Of a stretch of DNA of 64,000 bases, positions 58,901-64,000 are shown piece by piece. The first letter of the stretch is position 1. Each line of letters begins with the position of its first letter. Under the pieces are notes generated by a model. It saw only the letters and a list, made by a program, of their open reading frames with translations, was not told the DNA's origin and made no database searches. A program made the position numbers and the translations under genes. The stretch comes from Elgaria multicarinata webbii (lineage: Eukaryota > Chordata > Lepidosauria > Squamata > Anguidae), in the NCBI RefSeq assembly GCF_023053635.1, contig NC_086187.1, positions 28,434,501 through 28,498,500 on the forward strand. The letters are read 5' to 3'.

Positions 58901-61900
58901 TCTCGTGCGCTTGCAGGAAAACATGAGCCAAGGGTAAGTCGGCGTTTCGGCAGGACAAATCCAGGCAGACTGAGGGAGCTACCAGGGCGGCTTTCCTGAT
59001 GATTGAAGCGGCTGGTCCCAGTGGTGGATGAGGGCCAGGGAGAAGCCTCCGGTGAGGGTTGGGAGGAGGGCACAGTTCCCCGGGCAGGAACCAAGGCCTC
59101 TGGAGAGCCCGGCTGGACCAGATATACTGAGTGGGCCACCAGGACAGCTGCCAGCTGACTTCTAGTGGCTGGAGGGAAGTCTTGACGGCCATCAGGGTTA
59201 GGGAGAAGCCTCAGTTCAGAACTGGGGAGGCAGGGCTGCCCTGGCAGGAGCTGGGGCCGCTGCAAAGCCCAGCTCAGGCCGACAGACTGATATAAAACTA
59301 AAAGACGCCTAGTCAGGTTTAAGCCTGAATGGAGGGACTTTCGCTCTCCACCCTCTTGCTCTCCTTCAAAAGCATCAGGCCCTGATGGTTCCCCTTCTCC
59401 CCCACCCCCACCCCCACCCCACCTGGCCACTTATTTTCTGTTTAGCCAGGCGGATCCGTCTGGCTGCAACATCCACCTCATTCCGGCCGTCGCAGATCTC
59501 CGACAACTTGAATTCTCGTGAGTAAGAGAGGGCTGCTGTGGTTTTGAATGGGTTATTTTTTTAAATGGGCAAAGGAGATCAGGGTCTCATCAGCTCTGAG
59601 CTAAAAGTGGAGGCTTCACAGGTGGAAGGACTTCACCTCGGAGTAGGCTCAACCACTGAGTGTGGGCTAGCGTTTGCGCGAACCCGGTCAATGAGTGCTG
59701 TGCCTTGGCTTGGAAGCCATCGGGCCAGTCCGCAGAACACGAAACCCCACCTTGGCACGAGTATGTCTAATGGTTGCCGTGGCTCGCCATGCGAACCTGG
59801 CCAGCAGGTGTCATTTGATGGTTAACAACCCTCACACAAACAGACCGTGGGTTATGCATGGGTTGTTTAACCCTCAGATAACCCCCGTCAGCTGGGTAGG
59901 CACGACACGACAAGGCGCGGCAACCCCCGGTTGGGACTTGCGTATTCCTGATGGCGGTCAAGAGGGAATCTCCTGTCGTGCGAACCAGCTCCTTAGCCTG
60001 GTTCCTCAGGGACTGCAAAACGTGGGGGCCCCAGTGGCTCTTGCTGTAATTCGAGCCCTCTTGGAGAAGGAGTCACCCACCTTCCTTCCCTTTTGCTTTT
60101 CAGATTGGGGCCCGTTTGCGGCTTGAAGGGCTTCCGCGCGTTGGTTGAAATTCTGGACGCGTTTCCAGCTCTTCAGCATCTAGAGTGAGTGGCATGGGGT
60201 GGGCGGGCAGAAGGGCCAAAGGGAGATGGATGCGTTGGGATGCTGCTGGGAAGTAAACAGCCAGAGGATGGACTGCGTTGATTCCATGCCCGGCGTAGGA
60301 GCTTCTGGGAGGGAACTGGTGGGCCGTGGAAGCCAGCTGCTGGGGAGAACGTTGTAATTTCCCTAAGAGCGAAAGCATTCCCTGTAACTTTGCCACGGAG
60401 TATTAAGGAACGCTTTGCGGTCCTTCTGTCCTCGTGAGCCTCTCTTGCCTCACCATCTCACACCAATGTTGCACGTTCTTTGGCAGCTTGGATTCTCCAA
60501 ACGAAAACGAAATCGGAGATGAAGGAGTTCTGAGCCTCAGCAAAGTCCTTCCTCGGTTGGCCTCCCTGGAAACGTTAAAGTAAGTTATCTCCTGGCGGCC
60601 GAAAGAGAGAGGGAAAGTGCTTAGCCACAGCGGTGCAGAAGATACATCTGCCACAGCTCTCCAAGGGTGAAGGGCTGGTTTCCCCAAAGCATTGTGGGAA
60701 GGAGCAACTTCCTCCTGCATGACGCCACCTAGTCTAGATTTTTGTTTGTCTCGATTGGTCGAGAAGGAAGTGTGGCACCATTTAATTTATTTATTGAGTT
60801 AGCTTAAGGTTGGTTGGTTCCCTAGTTGGCTAATTGGTTGGTTGCTTAGTTAGTTGGTTGGTACATTTATAATCCACCCAGTAATTAATGTTCTTGACCA
60901 CCGGCCCAGAACACAGACTCTCAACCTTACTGATGACTTTGCTTCTAGCTTGTCACGGAACAAGATAACCAACCTGGGTGCAGCGGAATTAGCCAGGGCA
61001 CTGCCAGCTTTACCTTCCTTGAAGACTCTTAGGTGAGTATTTCTCATATTCCAGGGCTGAGCCCAGATGGAGTTGATATTAGTTATTGCACAAGGGATAA
61101 AGCAGGGATTGGGCCATGCTGGCTGGGAGTTGATGGGAGTTGTAGTCCAACACAGGTGGAAAGCACTGTGTTGAGGAAGTCTGGGCTAAAGCATAAGAAC
61201 CTAAGAAGAGCCCTTAGGCTGGATCAGACCAAGGGTCCATCTAGTCCAGGACTCTGTTCACACAGTGGCCAACCAGCTGTCAACCCACAAGCAGGACATG
61301 AGTGCAAGAACACCCTCCCACCCATGTTCCCCAGCAACTGGTATATTTAGGCTTACTGCCATCCTTCCAATAGGTTAGGAATAAACACACAGCAGTGTCT
61401 TGCAAGGTCGTCGTTAACGTTGTGACTGGTTTCCTCTGAATGGATCCGCCGCCCAAAGCTCAAACTTGCTTTTGTTTTCTGCAGCTTGTACAATAACAAC
61501 ATTGGGGATGCCGGAGCAGAAAGTTTTGCCAAAATTCTCCCCCAGGTGACCTCTTTGAGGGTGTTGGAGTAAGTATGGAATATCCTGCAGCAAAGATTTG
61601 GGGCCCAGAAGTCTCCGTTAGTGGGGAGCGTGAAACAGGAACTTTAACCAAGCACAGCAATGAGGCGCAATTGGTTTAGCTCCTGTGATGCAAGGGAGAC
61701 TTTTTCCGTGACAAAATGGTAGTTATTTATTTATTTACTACATTTCTATACCGCCCAATAGCCGGAGTTCTCTGGGCGGTTCACAAAAATTAAAAACATT
61801 CAAAGTATAAAACAACAGTGTAAAACCATAATATAAAATACAATATAAAAGCTCAACCAGATAAAAACAGCGGCAATGCGAAATTTACGCGTTTTTCGAA

Positions 61901-62659
61901 TGCCATCTCAAATTTGGGAGGTTGTGAACATTTCTGGGTGGGGGGACTGCCCCTGCTTGCATTCAAGGTTATGAACGGGGGACACGTTCGCATGATTTGC
62001 AAACCGAAACAAAATTCGCGTAGGCACCTGCTGTCCAGGACGACGTGTCGCGTTCTTGTCCTTCAGTGCCCTCTTCTGGCTCAGAGGGGAACAGCAGCTT
62101 GCGGCATTCGTCCCTAAAATTACCAAGCAGTATAAGAGACCTGCAGGATCTGTCTGAATGACCGTCTAGTCCAGCTACATCCTTCAGTGGCCAGCCAGAG
62201 GCAAACAGCCTCTGAACTTAGAGGTTCTATGATGACCTCCTCCTCCTCTTCCTGCTGCTGCTCCACGGAGTTGTCTAATCCTCTTTCACCATCTCTTATC
62301 TTGCAGCAGCGAGTTCCACAAGTTAATGATTTGTTGTAGGGAGAAGCGCATTTCTTTTGTCTGCCCCGAACCCCATCTGTTTCATTGGACAATCCCAAAT
62401 TCTAGCCTGATGGGATCAGGGAGTGAAACACTTTCTCCACGCTAAGCAAAATCTTCTACACCTGTTTCCTGTGTCGTCCCCCAACACTCACCCACCCGCA
62501 ATTAATCTTACCCGTGAATTAGAATTCCCTTGAGGTAACGTCAACTAACGGGACGGGCCTCTCATTTCTTTCCAGCATACATTGCAACAAGATAACGGCC
62601 GCGGGAGCCCAGCATCTGACAGACAGCTTGAGGAAATGCCCCCACATTCAGAGTGTGGC
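34142..62659 (+). CDS. CIITA: CIITA, MHC class II transactivator (3' end beyond window)
   Basis: CIITA is the master co-activator of MHC class II genes; it docks on the RFX5/CREB/NF-Y complex and is an NLR-family protein that works in the nucleus. Seventeen coding exons join in frame (3416 nt, about 1138 residues): 34142-34442, 43411-43530, 46531-46659, 48485-48544, 49317-49382, 49988-50029, 50626-50778, 52699-52818, 54208-54261, 56251-57949, 58760-58933, 59446-59517, 60104-60184, 60487-60579, 60949-61032, 61485-61568, 62576-62659. The order is CARD (about 3-68), acidic activation region, basic NLS (223-238), a serine/proline-containing linker, NACHT (Walker A GKAGMGKS at 437-444, Walker B Asp518) and C-terminal LRRs. 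The human type I isoform is about 1200 residues. After exon 17 (phase 2) only the final short exon, human AMWTPTIPFS..., is missing, presumably right of 64000. Confidence 0.95.
35755..36178 (+). mobile_element. CR1 LINE 3' end, interrupted by an inverted L2-like tail
   Basis: The CR1 part reads CTTCAAATACTTGAAAGGTT, GTGGGCTCTTCTCCCACACT, CTTCAAGAGGCAGCTGGACA, then after the interruption GAGCAGGGGGTTGGACTCGA and a tail GATTCTATGA. The interruption at 36040-36110 is TTATTATTATTATTTTATTA, ACTGCCCCATAGCTGAAGCT, CTCTGGGCGGTTTACAAA, a minus-strand L2-like tail. The L2-like insertion is therefore younger than this CR1 copy. Confidence 0.85.
37160..37313 (+). promoter_or_regulatory. Candidate internal CIITA promoter with NF-kB site
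   Basis: AATAAAAGG (37162-37170) is followed directly by GGGAATTTCC at 37169-37178, an exact kB consensus (GGGRNTTYCC). A pyrimidine-rich stretch leads to the candidate first-exon ATG at 37314. Position and spacing would suit a lymphoid or myeloid promoter comparable to mammalian promoter III, but this is inference from motifs. Confidence 0.4.
37314..37386 (+). CDS. Candidate alternative CIITA first exon (promoter III type)
   Basis: ATG at 37314 opens 24 codons (MAACSPKFCLQQIFQEEQLE, HFLP) plus one nucleotide, ending in a strong donor CCCAG|GTCAGT at 37387. The leftover G gives exactly the phase needed to join CIITA exon 2, yielding ...HFLP-DHTMDPG. Human promoter III uses a first exon of about 21-24 codons in the same place (MRCLAPRPAG...CATM). 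Sequence similarity to that human leader is slight, so the support is position, length, phase, donor and the upstream kB site. It could be chance. Confidence 0.4.
38474..38537 (+). mobile_element. L2-like LINE 3' tail
   Basis: GGAACCGCCCAGAGAGCTTC, GGCTGTTGGGCGGTGTAAAA, (AATA)n. It is a 5'-truncated stub. Confidence 0.8.
39010..39262 (-). mobile_element. CR1/L3-like LINE 3' end plus a second LINE tail
   Basis: The segment 39010-39172 (GCTGGGTCAGACCCAGGGTC, CATCTGGCCTAGCATCCTG, CCCACCCATGTTCCCCACCA) is the reverse of the family at 54462-54676. It abuts a plus-strand tail at 39180-39262 (GTACATCGCCCTGAGATCCT, GGGTGGGATACAAATG, AATAAATAA). Confidence 0.6.
40130..40570 (-). mobile_element. L2-like LINE ORF2 fragment
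   Basis: The minus strand encodes a degraded SKLDYCNALYVELPLKTVQK, LQFVQNARARL stretch, parallel to the intact SRLDYCNALYMGLPLKTVQK at 43915. Plus-strand words such as GAACGAACACCTTGAAACAG and TGCATTGCAGTAATCCAACT belong to the same element. It is degraded with indels. Confidence 0.7.
41660..41835. mobile_element. Possible MITE with internal inverted repeats
   Basis: Inverted pairs TTTCCTGGGA/TCCCAGGAAA (about 41678-41711) and GGGATCGTC/GACGATCCC (about 41720-41792) surround TTGCATGCACAGGGATGATC. The ends are not defined by a clear target duplication. Confidence 0.35.
42648..42872 (-). mobile_element. CR1/L3-like LINE 3' end
   Basis: GAACATAAGAAGAGCCTTGA, GGTTGGATCAGACCAAGGTC, AGTAGGACACAAGCACAACT and CAGGCTTACTGCCTCTGATA are the reverse complement of the copy at 54462-54676. 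Confidence 0.75.
43411..54261 (+). CDS. CIITA: CIITA exons 2-9: activation domain, NLS and linker
   Basis: Exon 2 (43411-43530) encodes DHTMDPGILAEKSYLELLQS, matching human CATMELGPLEGGYLELLNSD; its Met (43419-43421) is the likely start of a CARD-less isoform. Exon 3 (46531-46659) and exon 4 (48485-48544) carry acidic, aromatic activation-domain sequence (DNNPDVFYTVESDESGEE, ALAEYLLKDKQEEPVEELF). Exons 5 (49317-49382) and 6 (49988-50029) together spell the NLS KRRCSCSDAPELKRRK. Exons 7 (50626-50778), 8 (52699-52818) and 9 (54208-54261) form the variable linker; exon 8 is the least certain call by homology, though phase and splice sites fit. Exon 5 uses donor GTAAGT at 49383; the overlapping GTGTAA two bases earlier would break the frame. 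Exons 2-9 all begin and end in phase 1. Confidence 0.85.
43733..43803 (-). mobile_element. L2-like LINE 3' tail (inverted)
   Basis: (TTTA)n followed by CATTTCTATACTGCCCAATA, GCCGGAGCTCTCTGGGCGGT. Confidence 0.85.
43915..44645 (+). mobile_element. L2-like LINE, longest copy (ORF2 C-terminus and 3' UTR)
   Basis: The frame encodes VIHALITSRLDYCNALYMGL, PLKTVQKLQLVQNRAARLL, HWLPLQVRAQFKVLVLTFKA, LNGLGPGYLKERLLPY, and after a frame change [17 protein letters not shown] and FRRQLKTFLFSQYF. The 3' UTR ends with AACCGCCCAGAGAGCTTCGG and (AATA)n. This copy links the reverse transcriptase C-terminus to the tail found about ten times in the window. It lies in CIITA intron 2. Confidence 0.9.
44872..44934 (+). 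mobile_element. L2-like LINE 3' tail
   Basis: ATAAACCGCCCAGGGAGCTT, CAGCTGTTGGGCGGTACAAA, (AATA)n, about 230 bp after the longer L2-like copy. Confidence 0.8.
44935..46530. other. CIITA intron 2, right part
   Basis: This stretch contains a CR1/L3-like LINE coding fragment at about 46060-46330 (plus strand; STQWGHYSMKLKGGRLRTDQ, RKAFFTLPQG). The rest is unremarkable intron with G or C runs. No exon is recognised. Confidence 0.55.
46660..48484. other. CIITA intron 3
   Basis: This intron contains short LINE-tail-like stretches near 46810-46900 and 47650-47720 and a MITE-type block at about 48025-48110 (GGACTTGAAGTCCAGAACAT, CGAGTTGGGGAAGGCTGG). No exon is recognised. Confidence 0.5.
49142..49202 (+). 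repeat. (TC)n microsatellite followed by (AC)n
   Basis: About thirty TC units run into a short ACACAC stretch, 110 bp upstream of CIITA exon 5. Confidence 0.95.
52090..52222 (+). mobile_element. CR1 LINE 3' stub
   Basis: CAGAGATGCTTTAGGGTGGA, GGTTGGACTCGATGGCCTTG, TTCCAACTCTACGATTCTAT; a 5'-truncated CR1 3' end on the plus strand. Confidence 0.85.
52280..52386. mobile_element. MITE with GGGCACAAT terminal inverted repeats
   Basis: The ends GGGCACAATCCTGTGCATG and, reversed, GGGCACAATGCTGTGCTTG match at most positions. The inside holds inverted GTCCTACAACTC/ AAGTTGCAGGAC words. I cannot see a clear target duplication. The palindrome at 6304-6359 is probably related. Confidence 0.6.
53200..53722 (+). 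repeat. R1 repeat copy with perfect CTCF-like motif
   Basis: Homologous in the same order to 33046-33720 reversed: GCTTCATCCCAC, TAGCGCTAAG, GTTGTTGTTG, TTTGCATACCAGGA, GCTTAAAGCTCTCC, CTAATATCTATTACTGTGCC, GCCCCAGCGGC, TTTATTGCACAATTAAGGCA. The segment 53219-53233 read on the minus strand is CCACCAGGGGGCAGT, an exact match to the CTCF consensus. It lies in CIITA intron 8. Confidence 0.8.
53915..54105 (-). mobile_element. tRNA-derived SINE (inverted)
   Basis: The minus strand reads GAGTGGTAGAGCCCCTGCTC, then the B box GGTTCGAACTC region, and ends near AAGGCAGCTTCCTC. It is 100 bp upstream of CIITA exon 9. Confidence 0.85.
54462..54676 (+). mobile_element. CR1/L3-like LINE 3' end
   Basis: AACGGCTACTTGCCCTGATG, GCAGTAAGCCTGTGTGCACC, GTGCTGGACTAGATGGGCCT and GGGCTCTTCTTAGGTTCT. 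The coding fragment at 46060-46330 and the reversed copies at 39010, 42648, 61192 and 62135 belong to the same family. Confidence 0.75.
54699..54753 (+). repeat. (TTG)n(ATT)n microsatellite
   Basis: Several TTG units pass into about sixteen ATT units directly left of the R4-like LINE 3' end. Confidence 0.9.
54795..55715 (-). mobile_element. R2/R4-like LINE 3' part with restriction-like endonuclease
   Basis: On the minus strand the translated pieces are KWAPQALHGKHCNV, YEWLREGELFPETEGFLIA, LCRKCHQFQETIDHVTGGC (a C-x2-C...H...C knuckle), YKDRHNTAIKIIHQQL, and RPDITFIDKKGKHTYLIDI with TIPNDKNV. The last block is the PD-(D/E)xK-like endonuclease region found C-terminal to the reverse transcriptase in R2- and R4-type non-LTR elements. 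At least one frame change is present, so the copy is not intact. It lies in CIITA intron 9. Confidence 0.75.
55921..56044 (+). repeat. (GT)n and (CT)n microsatellites
   Basis: GT units occupy 55921-55949, and CT-rich sequence with (CTC)n and (CT)n follows up to 56044, about 200 bp upstream of the NACHT exon. Confidence 0.9.
56251..57949 (+). CDS. CIITA: CIITA exon 10, NACHT-encoding exon
   Basis: This single 1699-nt exon starts E-PVDTFCRRLRSHF after acceptor CTTCCAG and ends ...LVGLRNVATF-AG before GTCTGT. It encodes the nucleotide-binding core: LVVLGKAGMGKSLL (Walker A at 56514-56537), VLLAFDGFEEL (Asp at 56757), LFQKK, VLLTARPKDKL, and the winged-helix and HD2 part down to LLELLHCIHEMENPY. 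The human counterpart has GKAGQGKS and LILDGFEEL. It is open throughout with strong third-position GC. An open frame continues about 40 codons upstream of the acceptor, but that part is intronic. Confidence 0.95.
57950..58759. other. CIITA intron 10
   Basis: This GC-rich intron contains the complete hAT-like MITE at 58155-58306. Nothing else is recognised. Confidence 0.7.
58155..58306. mobile_element. Complete hAT-like MITE with 8-bp target duplication
   Basis: The element 58163-58298 begins CAGCCTTCCTCAACCTGGGG, CGCTCCAGATGTGTTGGACT and ends with the inverted copy; the arms match over about 50 bp. It is flanked by the perfect 8-bp duplication CCCTAGAG (58155-58162 and 58299-58306), the size typical of hAT transposons. 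It is 136 bp and has no coding capacity. Confidence 0.92.
58760..62659 (+). CDS. CIITA: CIITA exons 11-17, LRR region
   Basis: Exon 11 (58760-58933) encodes R-ASLSDAVRLWKHLWE and EPFKAKSLKDVEDL-like APFKAKTIKDVEDL. Exons 12 (59446-59517), 13 (60104-60184), 14 (60487-60579), 15 (60949-61032), 16 (61485-61568) and 17 (62576-62659) encode the leucine-rich repeats: LRQLEF, LQHLDLDS, NEIGDEGVLSLSKVL, LSRNKITNLGAAELARAL, LYNNNIGDAGAESFAKIL, CNKITAAGAQHLTDSLRKCP. Every exon is phase 2 to phase 2. Exons 15-17 are each exactly 84 nt, one 28-residue ribonuclease-inhibitor-type repeat. This face of human CIITA contributes to nuclear import and self-association. All splice sites are AG/GT with mostly GTAAGT or GTGAGT donors. 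Confidence 0.95.
61192..61372 (-). mobile_element. CR1/L3-like LINE 3' end
   Basis: CATAAGAACCTAAGAAGAGC, GGCTGGATCAGACCAAGGGT, CAGTGGCCAACCAGCTGT, CCCACCCATGTTCCCCAGCA. A MITE-type block (GGAGTTGTAGTCCAACACAG) precedes it at 61105-61190. Confidence 0.8.
61729..61890 (-). mobile_element. L2-like LINE 3' end (inverted)
   Basis: (ATTT)n, then ATTTCTATACCGCCCAATAG, CCGGAGTTCTCTGGGCGGTT and the reversed 3' untranslated part ending GATAAAAACAGCGGCAATGC. It lies in CIITA intron 16. Confidence 0.88.
62135..62440 (-). mobile_element. CR1/L3-like LINE fragment
   Basis: GACCGTCTAGTCCAGCTACA, GCAGCGAGTTCCACAAGTTA, CTTTTGTCTGCCCCGAACCC and GGGAGTGAAACACTTTCTCC belong to the internal coding-end region of the family, read in reverse. 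Confidence 0.65.
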
Positions 62660-64000
62660 GTAAGTCTTCCGCTTGCCCGGGTCCACACACGCGTGTTTGC
62701 CCGTGGGCCGCTCAGAGATGCTCAGCGTTCATCTCTCTGTGTTTGAAATGCTCTGGGTTGGGGCTGGAAACAGGAGCTCTGCACGTTCCTCCCTGGGACA
62801 GCCTCCCAGGCAATTCATGTGGAGGGTCAGGAGGGAATGAGCCTGTGTAGGCAAACGTCCGCCCATCTACCTCACGGGTGCAGAACCTCTACCCCGGAGG
62901 CCAAATCTGGCCTTCCTGGAGGCCAGATCCAGCCCGCTGGGGTTCCCAATTGGCCCCGTCCCTTTTTCCATAACTGACAGTCGCCTGGTCGTCACCTGGC
63001 TCCTGTGCACCTCCTCCCTAAGAGCTTGAAATGCCTCCCCTGGGTCTTCGCTCCTGGCACGAAGCGCTTTCAGCTCAAATAGACTGATATTCTGGCCCCG
63101 CCCCCTTTTGCCTTTGGCCCCTCCCACCACTGGAATGCTGCCCCCCCCCCCGAAGCTTCCCCAAAATGCCATTCATCGTCCCTTGGGCTGAAAGAGATCC
63201 AGCTCCCTGCTCCCCGCTCTCCCTGGTCTGTCTTAAATTCTCCATCAGTACAAGCGACCCAAGATGCTGGCGGGCTTGTTCATCTGGCCTGGATCTCCTT
63301 CCTCTTCTACTTGGGTCTCTTCTGCCATTTGCATTATTTTCCCCACATGGCTGAGGATTGGGGGGGGGGGCTTACCAGACTTTGGGAATGGTCCTTTTCG
63401 GATGATGATTCTCTTACATGAATCGTAGGAACACATGACCGTTCCTCCATCTGACGCCATCTTGTCTACTCCATTCTTCGCCATCACGAAGCCTTCTAGA
63501 TGTGTTGGAATACAACTCCCATCCCATCCCCACCAACATGGATGTCCTGGCTTGGGGGTAAAGGAAGCTGTAATCAAACACACCTTGAGGACTTCCGTTT
63601 GGAGAAGGCTGGTCTGCTTCGGTTGGCCTCAGCTCTCAGAGACGGGATGTTCCCATGACACCTGATCCCTTTGACCATGACCTTCTGCATGCAAAGAAGG
63701 TGCTCTACCACTCAGCCATGGTCTCCTCCCTGGATCTACTCTGCATTTCCCCTTCTCCTTGGAAGGGTTGGATATTGGTGAATGTCCCCAATCAAGCACC
63801 CCTCCCAAGCCATGCCGTTTAGGCCTGATTCATGGGTCATCTGAATGACATGGGAGTCCCGGTGGTGTGCCATTTCAGTAGCCTTTGAAGGAAAGCATGG
63901 CCAGGGGATGGGTGGGTGGGTGGGCAGGCGGGCTGCCATCATTTCAGCATCACTCCTCTGAATAAACCCGCCCCTCGTCACCCAGTGCTCTTCTTTGCCC
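62660..64000. other. CIITA intron 17 (window end)
   Basis: I found no match to the final CIITA exon (AMWTPTIPF-like) here. The stretch contains a MITE-type block at about 63480-63620 (GATGTGTTGGAATACAACTC) and an inverted tRNA SINE head at 63627-63725 (CATGCAAAGAAGGTGCTCTA, CCACTCAGCCATGG). Confidence 0.6.
63627..63725 (-). mobile_element. tRNA-derived SINE head (inverted)
   Basis: The minus strand reads CATGGCTGAGTGGTAGAGCA, CCTTCTTTGCATGCAGAAGG, the A-box half of the SINE at 18932. The B box is poorly kept. Confidence 0.75.

Overview
The window is vertebrate nuclear DNA, almost certainly from a squamate reptile (lizard or snake). Introns are long, splice sites are canonical, and the repeats are the squamate mix: BovB and CR1 and L2-like LINEs, Sauria-type and other tRNA-derived SINEs, hAT-like MITEs and Helitrons. 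The species cannot be named from the sequence. I saw no prokaryotic features, no CRISPR array, no rRNA, no functional tRNA and no recognisable retroviral or LTR element.

Four host genes lie in the order TEKT5(-) - NUBP1(+) - TVP23A(-) - CIITA(+), the order I recall from human 16p13.13. TEKT5 (exons 1-3 at about 5.7-0.9 kb; the rest lies off the left edge) encodes a sperm-flagellum tektin. NUBP1 (8.0-16.4 kb, 11 coding exons, complete) encodes a cytosolic Fe-S cluster assembly scaffold ATPase. TVP23A (28.4-19.2 kb, 6 coding exons) encodes a Golgi membrane protein and converges on NUBP1. CIITA (34.1 kb to beyond the right edge; 17 coding exons seen) encodes the MHC class II transactivator. It has a CARD-bearing first exon (type I isoform), a bipartite nuclear localisation signal built across an exon junction, a single 1.7-kb NACHT exon and LRR exons. 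Only the short last coding exon appears to be missing.

The more unusual material lies between and inside the genes. (1) NUBP1 intron 10 holds two head-to-tail Helitron-like elements that abut exactly (CTAG|TC). One carries a seven-unit 78-bp minisatellite; the other has a TA-flanked MITE in its 5' end. (2) An unclassified interspersed repeat occurs four times. Three copies retain a core that matches the CTCF consensus perfectly or with one mismatch, and two of these sit in convergent orientation around the 5' half of CIITA. (3) CIITA intron 1 holds a candidate alternative first exon, in the right phase to splice to exon 2 and preceded by a consensus NF-kB site, which could be the squamate counterpart of the mammalian promoter III exon. 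(4) A BovB fragment is nested in a Sauria-type SINE with a clear 13-bp target-site duplication, and a hAT MITE in CIITA has a perfect 8-bp duplication.

The four genes have no shared pathway; they are a conserved block of neighbours. Exon boundaries were placed by eye from splice consensus, reading phase and remembered human protein sequences, with no alignment run.
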